Shown: in pieces, positions 1 to 13,147 of the stretch | Numbering within the stretch: position 1 is the stretch's first letter | Layout: each line of letters opens with the position of its first letter | NCBI GenBank assembly: GCA_016946835.1 | Contig: JACVTC010000050.1 | Coordinates: 900,001 to 920,000, forward strand | Reading direction: 5' to 3' | Length of the DNA stretch: 20,000 bases | Origin: Neocallimastix lanati (nom. inval.) | Lineage: Eukaryota; Neocallimastigomycota; Neocallimastigomycetes; Neocallimastigales; Neocallimastigaceae | Notes under the pieces: generated by a model | Databases searched by the model: none | Seen by the model: only the letters and a program-made list of their open reading frames with translations | Told to the model about the DNA's origin: nothing | Translations under genes and position numbers: made by a program

Positions 1-130
1 TTTTCTTTTATAAAACTCTTTTTTTTTAATCTCTTACATACTTTATATAAATTATTTCTAATATATATAGTAATTTTATTATATTCTCTTTTATAGCTTT
101 ACTATTTTTCATTCAATAATTTTATAACTT
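1..130 (-). other. Downstream flank of the 131-1006 gene
   Basis: AT-rich sequence lying 3' of the minus-strand gene. Read on the minus strand it contains an AATAAA hexamer (plus-strand 75-80) about 50 bases after the stop, which could serve as a polyadenylation signal. In DNA this rich in A and T such hexamers occur often by chance, so the call is weak. No other gene is visible here. Confidence 0.25.
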
Positions 131-1006
131 TTACATTACTTCCATTAATGGAATATTATCATATTCAGATGGGATCATGGACTGATTTTGACCAAACCAT
201 AAAGACATTGAAGGTGAAACGTTATTTGTAAGAGCATTTGTATAATAGGATGAGTTAGCTTGTTGTAAGTAAATATCTGATTCAATTAATGATTGTGGTT
301 GTTGAGAATATAATCTCCACAAATTTTGTTGTTGTTGTTGTTTAATTAATTGAAGAATTTGTTGATAATGTAAAGCCTCCAAGTAACTATTTTCCATTTG
401 TTGTCTCTGATAAATCATAAATTCAATTTCTCTTTGTTTTTGAGAAATTATTTCTTCTTCTTGAGCACGTGGAGTAAGAACTGGAGAAGAAATAACGGAT
501 GTTGTACAGGAAGGAACTTCAGTTAATAAACTTGAATTTCCTTGACTAGTAGAAGCATATACAGCAAAATGCATGTTTGGTGAAGATGGCATGATAAGAT
601 TACCCATATTTGGAGATGACTGTTGTGATTCTTTCATAGCCCTTTTCTTTGTAGCTTCTAATGTTTCCATTCTAAATTGTTCACGAAGATGTAAAATTTC
701 AATAACATCTTCAGTTGTTAACTTGGAAGTAGTAATGCTTGTTCTATCATATTCTTCAGCAGGATGAGTATATCCAACTTCAACAATTTCATTAAAACGG
801 ACCTTTTTAGAAATAGGCATTTCTAATTGTTCCATCTTCTGTATTTTCACATTAGACATTGAATTATTGGAGTTATAATATTTTCTTTGGTATGACTTTT
901 TATTATATGTTTTATAATTCTTCATTTTCTTATTACCGTTATTATTATTAGTATTAGAGTTGTGTTTTAACCCCTGTGACTTAACTCTAGTATAAGATTT
1001 TGACAT
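131..1006 (-). CDS. Asn/Gln-rich protein with KVRF and EYDRTS motifs, possible PP1-docking protein
   Basis: Uninterrupted 291-codon frame, about one third G+C against roughly 10% in the surrounding DNA. The ATG at 1006 sits in an AAA-ATG context; Met28 and Met50 are later alternatives. Residues 1-60 are basic and Asn/Lys/Tyr-rich, probably disordered. Residues 67-71 read KKVRF, matching the RVxF consensus by which many proteins dock on protein phosphatase 1. It is followed at 80-91 by T-H-P-A-E-E-Y-D-R-T-S-I. I recall similar F...EYDR segments in assorted fungal proteins but cannot name the family. Residues 96-127 look helical and charged. Residues 128-180 are Ser/Pro/Thr-rich. Residues 182-250 are Glu then Gln-rich, with Q224-Q227 in a run and a likely coiled coil around 183-228. 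There is no signal peptide, membrane segment or catalytic motif. Inference: a cytoplasmic or nuclear regulatory or scaffold protein. PP1 binding is a hypothesis, and short RVxF matches arise by chance. Confidence 0.78.
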   Translation of the reverse strand: MSKSYTRVKSQGLKHNSNTNNNNGNKKMKNYKTYNKKSYQRKYYNSNNSMSNVKIQKMEQLEMPISKKVRFNEIVEVGYTHPAEEYDRTSITTSKLTTEDVIEILHLREQFRMETLEATKKRAMKESQQSSPNMGNLIMPSSPNMHFAVYASTSQGNSSLLTEVPSCTTSVISSPVLTPRAQEEEIISQKQREIEFMIYQRQQMENSYLEALHYQQILQLIKQQQQQNLWRLYSQQPQSLIESDIYLQQANSSYYTNALTNNVSPSMSLWFGQNQSMIPSEYDNIPLMEVM

Positions 1007-1330
1007 TTTCGATAATTTTAATATTTTAATAAATAATTTTTGGGATTCTATTAATTACAAATTTTGATTTTGATGTTCAAATATTTCGTTCTTTAAACTT
1101 GAGTTCAAATAATAAAATATTTTTAAATATAAAAATATTATTAATTTTCTATAGATTTTTCAAAATAATGTCTTAACTTTATCCCTTGTTAATTTAATAA
1201 ATGTTGTTATTTTATTATAAATTATTATTAATAGATTATAATTTTTAAATAAATTTATTATATGAATTATTATTATAAATTATTGATTAATGATTAAAAT
1301 AAAAATATATTTTGTTATATTTCATAGTAG
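1007..1330 (-). promoter_or_regulatory. Presumed 5' flank/promoter region of the 131-1006 gene
   Basis: Gene-free, very AT-rich sequence directly upstream of the minus-strand start codon. Position is the only argument. Several TATA-like strings occur, but no single one stands out in this composition. On the minus strand the bases next to the start are A-rich, typical of leaders in AT-rich fungal genomes. No splice sites or upstream exon could be supported. Confidence 0.3.
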
Positions 1331-1338
1331 TATTAGTA

Positions 1339-1760
1339 AATAGTTTTTTTTTTTGCTTTTTTTTTTTAATTTTTAAATAATTTAAGTTTTTTATTTTCTG
1401 TTTTTATGTTTGTTTTTTTTTTTTTACTTTTTTTATTGTTTTTTTTTATTTTGTTCTTTTTTTACTATATAATTAAAAAAATTTAAATATATTATAAATT
1501 AATTTACATAAAAATGAAAAAAATGTGTTAAAATAAAATAAAATTCTAAAAAAAATTAAAAAAAAATAATGTACTAAAAAGAATTCAAAATTAAATATCA
1601 ATTAAATTATTTTTTGTTTCTGTTTTTTTTGTTTTTTGTTTTTTGTTTTTTTTTTTGTTTTTTTTTTTTTGTTTTTTGTTTTTTTTTTTTTGTTCTTTTT
1701 TTCTTTTTTTTTTTTTTTTTTTTTTTGTTAGTATTGAATTTATTTTTTTACTTTTTTAGT
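1339..1760. repeat. T-rich low-complexity tract with a GTTTTTT heptamer core
   Basis: Strongly strand-asymmetric T tract about 350-700 bp upstream of the minus-strand gene. In the core (1622-1726) single G residues punctuate the T runs at 1631, 1638, 1645, 1657, 1671, 1678 and 1692. Five of those six gaps are 7 or 14 bases, the pattern of a decayed GTTTTTT tandem array. A long T run follows up to 1726. Such tracts exclude nucleosomes in yeasts, so a promoter-boundary role is conceivable but not shown. Confidence 0.7.
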
Positions 1761-4700
1761 TTTCTTTAATTTATTTTTTAAATATCTTTGATTTAGTTAC
1801 TTTTTGTTTATTTTATCTTTTTTGTTCTTTGTAATATAAACTATTTGTTATGTATTTTTCTTTTAATATTAATTGCTATATGCTTATCATAATTTAACTA
1901 AAAATTTTAAAAATTTAAAATTATTAGACATTACATATAATAAGCTAATATTTTTAAATATTTTGGTATATTTCTTTAAATTATTATTGATATTATTATT
2001 TAAAAGAATAGATAACAATATCATAAATTTTAAAGACAAATTTAAATAAATTATGCTTTTCTTAAATAAAAATATATTATTTTATATTTAAAAAAATCTA
2101 TAATTTTGGTATTTTGAATATAATTAATAAAAATATATGTCAAATATATTATTATGATTATATTCTTAGAATTTTTTATAAAATTAATTTTTGTAGTTAA
2201 ATATTATTCAGTTTGTTAATTTATATTAAAAGAAAAATTCTTTTTCGTTAAATATTTTGTTTTTTCACAAATTATTTTCAAGTTAAAAGTATAATTTCTT
2301 ATAACTTTCAATAATTGTTTGTTAAATTAGTTTAAAATTAAACTATAATTAATTTTCTATTATAAATTATTAAAAATATGAATTGCGTTTTATAATAAAT
2401 AAATAAAAAAAGGATAAATTTGTATTCCTTTAAATTTTCTCTTTTTTTTAATTAATATTTCAAAAAAAATATTTTATAATATATTACAAAAGTTCTATTT
2501 ATTAATATTTTTTTAAAATATTATTCTCAAAAAAAGATTTTACAATAAAATTGTTAAAAAATATGAGAATTATGATTACGTTGTATTTTATTAAAATGTA
2601 ACTAATATATTTCTCACTCTATATATTAAACTAAAAAACTTTAATTAATAGTAATTAGAAATATTTACACACTATTCATTAAATTCTTTTTTTCTGTTGC
2701 TAATTTTTATATTTTTCAACTTTTTTTCTATTTCTTGTTAATATGTTATATTTCCTTTTAATTTTTATTATTATAAAATCTTTTAAAATGTAAATGATCC
2801 TATACTATCTTAATTATTCTAATTAATAAATTATACTTTAAAAAACTTTTCATATAAATAATTGGATATTATTAATTAAATAAATTATTTAATTAATGAA
2901 ATTATATTTTACAAAAAGTTAATTATTAATTAGTATATATTATTATTACTATTATTATTACGATACTTTTTTTAAAAAAATAAAATTAAATTTAAAAATA
3001 TATATTATATAAATACACTACTATATATATTTAATTTTGAATTATAATATTATGTTTTCATAAATTAAATATATATAATATATTTCCTTTAAATTTTCTA
3101 TATATAATATATATATTATTTCTTTTTGATTTTGTTCAGTATTATATAAACTATTAATAGAAAAATACCTAATAATTTAATGTTTTCTTATTTTTAAACT
3201 TATTAAATAAACAAGAACTATTTAAATTATTCTACATTAATATTTTTACTATACTAGTTTTAATTTTTATTAATCTTCTTTTTTTAAAAAAAAATCAACT
3301 CTTTTATTTTTTAAATTTTTACTTGTTATTTTTATTTATTTTATTCTTATTAATTTTTATTTTTTATTTTTTGATTTACTTTTATTTTTTTTACTATTTT
3401 TTTGGTTATTATTACTTTTAAAAAGAAATTTTTTTTTTTAATAATTTTCTTTTTTTTTTTATTTTTTTATTGCATTTATTCTAGTTTTATTAAAATAAAT
3501 AAATTATTTTTAAAACAATATTGTAAACACTACTTATATTATATATGTTCATTTACTATCTTTTATTCCTTCTCCTTTTTTAAAATATTTTCTCAATATT
3601 TAAAAAAATTAAAAAAAAAAAATTTAAAAGATAGTTTCATACTACTGAAGATATATAATATAACAATTACTATTTTCTAAAAAAAAAAAGTTTTATTTCT
3701 ACACTTCTTTTTTTTATTTTTCAAAATATTATTTCTTTTCTTTTAAATAAAAAATTTTTTTAAAAATATATTATTATAAAAAAAAAATTTCAAAAGGTAT
3801 AAAATTAAGGAAATTGTTTCATTATTTATAACCACAAAAAAAAATAAAACTTTATTTATAAAAATATAGATGAAATTAATATAATAATAATATTAATAGT
3901 TTTAAAAGCCAATTTATAACTCATTATATATAAATATATATAAATAAAAACTTTAATAAGTATAATAAAATTAAAAAGTATAAAATAAAATATAAAATAA
4001 TATTTATAATATTTATAATATAAATAATTTTATAAATTTTAACAATTATATAATTCACAAAAAAAATAATATGTTTATTGAATTAATATTATACTTTTTT
4101 TTTGTATAGTATAGTAACCAATATAATTTAAGATAGTCTTTAAAAACTTTATTAGTTAATATTTAATTTATTCAATATATTTATTAATATATATCAAGAT
4201 TATATTATTTATTTATTAAGGTGACTCTAATTATCTACAAAAAAAAAAAAGATTATGTAAATAAACAAAATAGTATTAATAATATATTTAGTCATATAAT
4301 TTATATATTTTTCTAATTAAATAATTAATTAAAATATATAATAAATCTATTAATTCTAAATAAAATAATTATAATTAAAATAATATATAAAATATAAAAT
4401 AGACTATAGAATATTACTAAATTGTCATAATTTATTGAAAGAATATTTAGTAAATTTATTATTATAAAACCTTAAATAATAATTTAATTACATACATAAG
4501 TTCTTATGAAAATAATTGTACTACAATATATATTATTCAATATTTTATAAATATTATAATATAAATATAATATATAGTACCTTTAAGTTTTAAATAAAAA
4601 AAAAACTACTTTGTTTTAAAAAATAATATTATCAAAAGAGGAATTAATTAAAATTTACCATTAAATTATATTAATAAATTTATTAATATACACATATATA

Positions 4701-5742
4701 TTAAAATAGACTAGCTTGAAAAATGTCGGCTAATAAAATATTAATTAAAATTTAAATATATTTACTAATTAGAAGTTAAATATTATTCTTTAAAAGTTTT
4801 AATAATTACATTCCAATGAATTAATATTTAATTTAAAAATTAAAAATTTTTTTTTAAAAGTATGGTAATATTATTTATTTTATTTTATTTTATTTTAATT
4901 AAAAATAAGTATTGATTATTTTTCTTTAATACTAGTTACTTTATTAAAATAAAAATTATAAAATTTATTTTACTCAATAATTATAATTTAAAATTATTTA
5001 ACTAAACCAAAATATATGAATTAATATATAACATATAATTTATAATATTTAATTTATATTTATTAAAAATTTATTTATCTATGAATTTAAATATTTATCT
5101 TTATTATTTATATAATCACTTTAACATTATTATTTATCTATCTATTTACACTTTGGTTTATATTCAAATATATATGACTATATAATTAATGATTATTTAA
5201 AAATTTTAATTATTTGTATTTTATTATTATTTATTATATATAACTATTGATTTTATCAATTTTTCATGGTTTTAATTTTTTTTTATTATATTAAATTATT
5301 AATAACAATTCAAAAATTAAATAATCCAATAAAATTATATTATATTTCTAAAATATTTAAACTCTAATAAATATTAAAAAGTATATATAAAAAAATTTTT
5401 TTTTTAAACTTTCGTTCATAAATAAAAAATTTAATATAATAATATATTATTTTAATATTATTATAATATTTGATAAAATAAATGAAGTATTAATTAAAAA
5501 AATCATGAATTTTTAAAAATCTAATTAGTTATTCAAGTTTCAAAATAGTTTTTAAATTAAATGGAAATAATATATATAGAATATAATATAATTAAAATAT
5601 ATTTTAATCTATTGGTAATAAATAAATAGGTTAGAATAATTGAAGTTTAATAATTATTAATTTTAAATAGAAACTACTAATTATTAAATACTATATAATA
5701 CTAAAAATACTATAATAATATTAAAATACAATGCTAACAACG
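1761..5742. other. Gene-free AT-rich spacer (about 4 kb)
   Basis: Both strands are saturated with stops apart from short frames that translate only into Phe/Ile/Lys/Tyr/Leu strings, for example 3402-3680 on the plus strand. There is no rise in G+C, no recognisable RNA gene and no tandem array longer than a few units. Small runs such as repeated TTTTA near 4875-4898 are present. Nothing here supports a gene. Confidence 0.7.
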
Positions 5743-5834
5743 AAAAAAAAAAAAAAAAAAAAAAAAAAGGAATAAGGAATAAGGAATAAACAGGAAAAAA
5801 AAAAAAAAATTAGAAATAGAAATAGAAATAGAAA
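5743..5834. repeat. Poly-A (26) followed by GGAATAA and AGAAAT short tandem repeats
   Basis: A run of 26 A (5743-5768) leads into three GGAATAA heptamers (from 5769), a second A run, then about three to four AGAAAT-type hexamers up to about 5834. It is all-purine apart from a few T and C, so one strand is purine-rich. This could be the worn poly-A tail of a retrotransposed sequence, but nothing upstream looks like a retrogene. Confidence 0.75.
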
Positions 5835-6061
5835 AAGAAAATCATATTCTTTTTTTTATACCCTTTTAATTCATAAATATATAATATTAATATATTTTCT
5901 ATTTAAAATAGTAAATAACTTTAATTATTAAAGAAATTTAAAGGTAAATTTTACTAAAGAGAAATATTTTAATTATTTAAAAAAAAAAATTTTTTTGTTT
6001 CTTTATATCTAAAATATCTAAAATAAAATAATGATTAAAGTGAATAATTTCGTTTTTACTC

Positions 6062-6062
<1 letters not shown>

Positions 6063-6099
<37 letters not shown>
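6063..6099. repeat. Poly-A homopolymer, 37 bases
   Basis: Uninterrupted A run preceded by CC and followed by TAGTATAAAAT. Upstream (5840-6062) is plain AT-rich spacer. A shorter A run lies at 6242-6263. Length is likely uncertain in the assembly. Confidence 0.85.
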
Positions 6100-6101
<2 letters not shown>

Positions 6102-6287
6102 GTATAAAATAGAATAAAATAAAATATTGATATTAATTCTTTAATAATTAAATTTTGACTTTTCTTTCATTCTATTAAAATAAAATCAAAAGTAGAAGTA
6201 AAAAATATCAACAAAAATAATAAAATATTCTAAATATATTTAAAAAAAAAAAAAAAAAAAAAAGAATTCATTTTTAAAGTAGAAAAA

Positions 6288-6450
<163 letters not shown>

Positions 6451-8340
6451 ATATGTATATTAAAGGGAAATATTAATAAATTCAGTAATATAAATATTTT
6501 TTAATTTTATTATCTATTCATTATCTTCGAAAATATTATTTATCATTAAATACAAAAAAATAATGAAAATTATAATTGGTTCTCGCTACCATTTATGACT
6601 ATCATTAAGAAGGTCCTTGTGTTAATAAAATGACAATCATTCTAATCATTTAACTTTTTTTTTTTTTTTTTAAAATTGATTTATATTAAAGTATCAAAAT
6701 AAAAAAAAATTAATTTACTTACTCCAAAAATAAACTAAACTAAAATAATTAATAAAATGATAGTAATAATAATATTAATAATAGTAATAATAGTAATGAA
6801 AATATAAAATAATAATAAAATGGAAAAAAAATTTTTTTTTTTGTTTCTGTAAAAATATATTTAAGTAATTAAATATTAAAATAAAATTTTTTTATGATAT
6901 ATTGTTCTATTAATGATAACATTGGGAGGACATTTATTAGAATAATAAATATTTATATTAACTTTAGTAAAACTATTTTTGTTTTTGTTTTGATTTTTCT
7001 GTTTAATTGTTTTCAGGTTTTAAAATAAATTTTTTTTTATATTATCTTTAAAAAAAAATAAAAAATTAATAATAATAATTTTCAAAAAATATGTTTATTT
7101 AATAATAGAATTTATATTTGTATTACATTAATATTATACAAAGATGAACGTGGTAAAAAATAAATAATAAAAAAAAAGGAGATAAAATTAAATAATTATA
7201 ATAATAATAATAATAAAGAAATTCTTAGTTTCATATAGAGTTTACTAATATATTAATTATATTAAAATAGCAAAACAGCATATATTGTAATATAATACAA
7301 TATAATAGTTATGTCTTAAATTATAGCGGTATATCAATTTCCGTGTAAATTATAACACACTTTTTAAACATGAGATAAGATTTTTATTCATAGGTATAAA
7401 ATGTGTAATATATATATATAAAACGAAAAATAATTATTATTTATTATTTATTTATTATTTCGAATATTAATTCATTATTGTTTATATAACCTTTAAATAA
7501 TAATAATAATAAAAAAAAGTAATGATAATAATAATAAATCATAAATCATAAATATATGATAAATAGCATAACACATATAACACATAATAATAAATAATAA
7601 TAAATAATTATAATGAAATATTGATAATGATAATTTTAATTATATTTAAAAAAAAATAATTGTAAAAAAAAAAATTATAAAGGTTTCACTTTAATAATTT
7701 TTCATAAAACAATAAAAAAGATAAATTTATGAAACTTTATATATTGATAATTTCGCAAAAATAAATAAAAAATTATATTTATTTATTACTAAATGATTAA
7801 AATTATTTATTGTATTAAATAATTCCTTTTTTTTTTTTTTAATTAAATATTTTTATAAAAATATTATTAAAAGATATTAATAACTAGGAATCAGTATTTA
7901 TTTAAAAATAAAATACATTAAAATATTAATATTAAATTATAAATTGAAGGTAATGGTATAGCTATTTAATTATAATATTTGCAAAGAACCTTTGATTATT
8001 AAAGAGCTTATATACACTATACGATTTTATTTTAATTTTTATTTTATTTTATATATATATTTATTTATTATGAAAGTGACCGTTTCATATATGAAATTTA
8101 TGATTTATGATTCATTATGAAAAAATATATAATTTTTAATGTTTTTTTTTTTTGGTACAAATATACAAACATATCCTTTTATATTTTATCCCCATTTTAT
8201 CTTTTTTTTATATTTTGGGCGTTTTATTCAATTTAATTATTTATATAATATATTGTATTATATATAAAATATATAACCATTACTATTTCCTATTATATTT
8301 TAGTATTAAATAATATAACATATATTATAATTTTAATTTA
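6451..8340. other. Gene-free AT-rich spacer with one small island of higher G+C
   Basis: No reading frame with coding character. A short stretch at about 6575-6645 (starting near GGTTCTCGCTACC) is visibly less AT-rich, but all frames close quickly and I recognise no RNA. Short trinucleotide runs (ATA/AAT) occur near 6755-6815, 7196-7216 and 7498-7540. A 14-base perfect palindrome sits at 8083-8096. Nothing else can be supported. Confidence 0.6.
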
Positions 8341-8341
8341 A

Positions 8342-8430
8342 TTTTATATATAATAATGTATATTTATAATATATTAAAAAGTTTATAATTTTCAAAAAAA
8401 AATTTTTATATAATAATGTATATTTATATT
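8342..8430. repeat. Imperfect direct repeat at 60-bp offset
   Basis: The segment TATATAATAATGTATATTTAT occurs near 8346-8366 and again exactly 60 bases later, near 8406-8426, with TTTT in front of both copies. The intervening sequence is plain AT spacer. A local tandem duplication is the simplest reading. Confidence 0.6.
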
Positions 8431-9684
8431 TAATTTCCGAAAAAAAATTAAAGTATGACTTTCTCCTTAATAAATATATTATTAAGTACTAGTTATTAGT
8501 GATATTAGTAATAGTTATTAGTATTAGTTATTTGTTATTATTAATATTAATATTAATAATAGTTATTAGTATTAATTATTAGTTATTAGTATCATTTATT
8601 ATTTATTATTATAAATATGATTACTTTTATCATTAAAATAATAAAAGTTTGATACTTTGAATAAAAAAGAACTATTAATTAAAATATTTTATATTGTTAT
8701 CATTATTATTTAATATATATATTTAATATAAACTTTATTTAATAATGAAATTGTAAAAGTTTATAGTTTATTATAAATAAACTTTTATGCAATAAATAAT
8801 AGATGATTTCCATTTTTGTAAATTATTTAAAACAAAGTTTATTTTTATTAAATATATATGGTAGAAATATATTATAATATATTTTACTATATAAAATAAG
8901 CCACTTCATTATATAAATTTTTTTTAGAATTAATTCCAAATTAAATTTTATTCCAAATTATGATTTATCTAATAATGAAAATATGAAACTATGGGCCATG
9001 TTGTTTTTGTAATATTTAGGTTAGATTATGATGTGTATCTTTTAAGTAAAAAAAAAAAAAAATTTAATTGCAAAGAAAATATAAATAAATAAATACGAAT
9101 TCATTTCAATAATATTTAAATAAGTTTAAAAAAAAAAAATTTTTTTCTCTTAGAGGTAATACTTTTTTTTTTTTATTTTTTTATGTAGTTCTCTTTTAAC
9201 TTTAAATTATTGATTTAACAAATAATTAATATATTAAAATAAGATTAAATTATTGTTTTTTATAAAATGATATATTAATAAAAATTACTAATTTATTTTT
9301 ATTTTATTTTACTTTATAAATAGTAGAATATTAAATAAGAAAGTACAGATTAAATAAAATGAAATGAAAGTTCAGTAAATAATGCGAAGTAGAAAGAAAG
9401 AAAGAAAATTGATGATTCATCACTTTTCCCTAAAAATATTAAATAAATTAAAAAAAAAATTTTATTAAAAAAAATTTAAATTAAAAATTTTTTATTTTTA
9501 ATTATTCTTAATAAATAAAATTATTAAATCAAAAAATAAAAAAAAAATTTTTTTTTTCATTATTCCTAATTAATGCATTCATTAATTAATTTGAATTTTC
9601 ATTTTATTAAAAAAAACTTTTTAATATTAAACCTTTTTTTTTTTTTTTGATTAAATTTTAAATATCATTTATATTTTATATTTT
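8431..9684. other. Gene-free AT-rich spacer with TTATTAG-like degenerate repeats
   Basis: Between 8485 and 8600 the strings TTATTAG, TAGTTATT and TAGTATT recur in a degenerate way, resembling the heptamer arrays elsewhere in the window. The rest, including a short less AT-rich patch near 8990-9040, shows no open frame of coding character and no recognisable RNA. Confidence 0.55.
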
Positions 9685-10010
9685 ATATTTATTTATTTAT
9701 TATTTATTTATTTATTATTTATTATTTATTATTTATTATTTATTATTTATTATTAAATTATTTATTATTTATTATTTATTATTTATTATTTATTATTTAT
9801 TATTTATTATTTATTATTTATTATTTATTATTTATTATTTATTATTTATTATTTATTATTTATTATTTATTATTTATTATTTATTATTTATTATTTATTA
9901 TTTATTATTTATTATTTATTATTTATTATTTATTATTTATTATTTATTATTTATTAGTTATTATTTATTATTATTTATTTATTATTTATTTATTTATTAT
10001 TTATAATTAT
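9685..10010. repeat. TTATTTA heptamer minisatellite (about 300 bp)
   Basis: A 7-bp unit (TTTATTA/TTATTTA) is repeated with almost no error from about 9711 to 9955, the cleanest part being 9763-9955, roughly 27 units. One interruption (TATTAAATTATT) lies near 9751-9762 and a G-containing variant at 9957. The edges (9685-9712 and 9960-10005) blend into ATTT tetramers. It contains only A and T apart from that G. No coding role is visible. Confidence 0.92.
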
Positions 10011-13000
10011 TCTTGTTATTTTTTGGTAAATTTTTAAGTTTAAATAAAAAAAATTTTATGACTAATAAAAATTTTATTATTTGAATATGCTTGATGTTTA
10101 AAAGTTTATTATAAACTTTAATTTTTTTTTATATATCTGTAAAGTTTTATATTTTTCTGTTAATCAACTTTATTTTTCTGTTTATTTTTTATTTTTATTT
10201 TTTTTTTTTAAATTTCTATTAGTTTATATATAATAGATTTTTTTTATTATAATCTCTTAGCTATTAAAAAAAATGATCTAAGAAAATATGACTGGCATTA
10301 ATAATTAAATTAATTAAATTTTTATATTATTAATCTTTTAAAAAATAATTATTTATTGATAATTAATAATTACATTTTTTAATAAGCCTTTTTTTTTTAT
10401 CTTGTTTTTCTATTATACACTTTTGGTGTTATTAAATATTCAATAATTTCTTTAATAATAAAATGCAGAATTCATAATAGGAAAGAGTAATAGAAAATGT
10501 TAACAAATAAAAAAGTAATAGAATTTTTTATTAATTTCTAAAAACAAATTATAAATCAGTATTAATGGTATTTAATTATTTAATTATTTATTTATTTAAA
10601 TTAGAAGCTTATGAATTATATAACAGAGTTTAAATTTTTTTTTAATTTATTTATTTTTTTTTTAAAAAAATAAGAAAAAATTTTTTTTATATTTTTAAAT
10701 CAGTTTATTTAATAAAATTAAACAAAAAATGAAATAATAAATAATATAAGATAAAATTTTTTTTCTTTATAAAAGTTATTGGTATAGATAATGTTCATAT
10801 ATGTTCATATATGTTTATGTTTATATATATTTCCATTAAAAATATTTATAAAATTTTTTTTTCTACATTCATTTATTAGTCATCAATAAGATGTTCTTAT
10901 TTAACAATATGAAATTAATAATCAACAAATAAGGTTTATACCGCGTTTTTTATGATTTCTATTTTTAATGAATTTTTTTTTATTATTATTTTTAATTTAA
11001 CCATAAATGTTGAAAAAAAAATTTTTTTTTTCGATTTTGATTTTTTCCTTCAAATATCTCCTAATTTTTCTATCTTTACAAGTCATTACTATTTCTTTTT
11101 TTTTTTTTTTTATTTTTTATTTTTTTTATTTTTTATTTTATTTTATTTATATTTATTATTGAATTATATTTATTTGTTCTGTTTATTAATGGATAATTTT
11201 TATTAGAAAAATATTGATAATAATGTTAACTAAAAATTATAAATAATGCCTTATATTAGATTAATAAATAAATTTCAATTAAAATGAAATAAGGGGCGAA
11301 TTATTAAATTTTATACTTCTAACTTATAAATCAAAAAAAAATATAAATATATGTAAATATAATATTTTGAATATTATAATTATTGTTAAGAATGTAACTG
11401 AAATCTCACAATTTCAATTATGATTATTTATAGTTAATATGGCTTTTATTTATTTATATTTAATTATAAGAATATTACATAATAAAGAATATATTACAGT
11501 ATAACAAAATATAATAAATAAGATTTATAATAACTATTTAATAACTATCTAATAACTAATGTATTCATAATGTGGCTAATTGTGGCGTATTGATATTACA
11601 ATGTATAAAGTATAATTATAATGTAGCTAATACTTATAAAATTTTATTTTATAATGTATTTAGTTATAAAGATTAAGAGTACCTATGTATGTATGATATT
11701 ATTAAGTAAAAAAAAAAAAAAAAAAGGAAATTATTAATATGCATATACAATTTATTTTTTTTAATATTTCAATAATATTATTTAATAATCAATTTATCAA
11801 TAACAAAAACTTTATTATTACAACATCTATTAGCTTCATAAAAAATCCCTTTTTTTTTAAAAAAAAAAAAAATAAATAAATAAATAAATTATGAGCAATA
11901 CAGAGATAATATTAATATTTTATATGAATATATATAAAATATTAAAATTAAAATTAAAAAAAAAAAGGTAAACCAAAAGAAATATTTTTATATAATATTT
12001 TGATTATAGTTTTTTTTTTTTTTTAATAAAATTACATACTAATTATAATAACAATTATAGCATTGTCTTTTTTTATTTTATTTTATTTTTTAATAATAAA
12101 TATTTTATTATTTTATGAATATTAATATGAATTATTATTATAACTATTCTACTATTACTTTTTATTTTTTTTTTCTTAAAAAAAAGTTTTAATTATTAAT
12201 TTTAATTTTTGATATTACATATAATGCTTTTGCATATCTTAAAATATTTTAATTTATTAAATAGAGTTTAATATAATAAATAAATAAATAAACAAAAAGG
12301 AAATAGTAATAAATAGATAGATAAAAAAAAAAAAAAAGAAACAAAAATAAAACTTAAATTAGTTATTATATTATATAATTAAAACAGTAAATTAACTTTT
12401 ATTAAAATATGTATCATAATTTAATAAAACTTGTTTATACAGTTATTTTATTTTATTTACTAAATTTATTTTTGATATACATGCAATAAAATTTTTTTTT
12501 ATTTTTATTTTTTTTTTTAATTATTGACATAAATAGTAAGAATTAGAAAAAAAAATGATATATATAATTTTTATTTTTAACCCTGAAAATAAAAAGTATA
12601 TAAAAAATTATTATTAAATATCATCTATTTCTAATAAATTTTTTATTTAATTATTAGTTTTTTTTTCTCCATATATTTTATTATATAAATTTATATTTAC
12701 ACTTTAGATATCTTTTTTCTCTTGATTTTTTTTTTTATTATATTGATATATATTTTTAATATTTAACAAATATATCTTTTTTTTTTAAATATTAATTATT
12801 TATATATATATAAATTAATGAATTTACCGTATTAATTATTTAATAAGATACTATATATTAATTTAATAAATAAGAGTTATTAAAATAATATATTTATTAT
12901 TAAATTAGTTATTTTCTTATCAAGAGTCATATAATAAAATAACAAATAAATTTAATTTTTTTTTTTTTTAATGTATTTTAATTTAAAATAAATGAATATA

Positions 13001-13147
13001 TGAAGGAAAACAAGTAAATTTTTAATAAGATTATTAATACGAATGAATAAATAAATGGAGAGATAGATAAATAAATTGAAATATTATTATTTATCTTTAA
13101 ATTAAAAAAAAAAAAAATTAAAGATTAATAAACTTTGATTAATGTTT
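10011..13147. other. Gene-free AT-rich spacer (about 3.1 kb)
   Basis: The longest frame (10952-11206, plus) is a Phe/Ile/Tyr/Leu string produced by T tracts and is not credible as a gene. A small tandem repeat of ATGTTCATAT is at 10793-10812. A loose repeat of AATGTGGCTAAT/AATGTAGCTAAT lies near 11568-11630. Poly-A runs include 11707-11725. No RNA gene, splice-site pattern or conserved protein fragment was seen. Confidence 0.6.

Noticed and set aside
573-767. Plus-strand frame of 64 codons
   Set aside because: It lies wholly inside the minus-strand gene at 131-1006, whose composition and motifs are much more convincing.
3402-3680. Plus-strand frame rich in Phe, Ile, Tyr and Lys, resembling a membrane protein
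   Set aside because: The hydrophobic look comes from T tracts; there is no rise in G+C and no conserved motif.
8083-8096. 14-base perfect palindrome as a protein-binding operator
   Set aside because: Short A/T palindromes are expected by chance in this composition and no gene lies nearby.
9685-10010. Heptamer array considered as telomeric or subtelomeric repeat
   Set aside because: The units contain no G clusters and the array is internal, so it does not fit known telomere repeats.
9685-10010. CRISPR-like array
   Set aside because: It is a simple tandem repeat with no spacers, in eukaryotic-type DNA.
10952-11206. Plus-strand hydrophobic frame
   Set aside because: Same cause: T homopolymers translated as Phe and Leu/Ile, with no coding composition.
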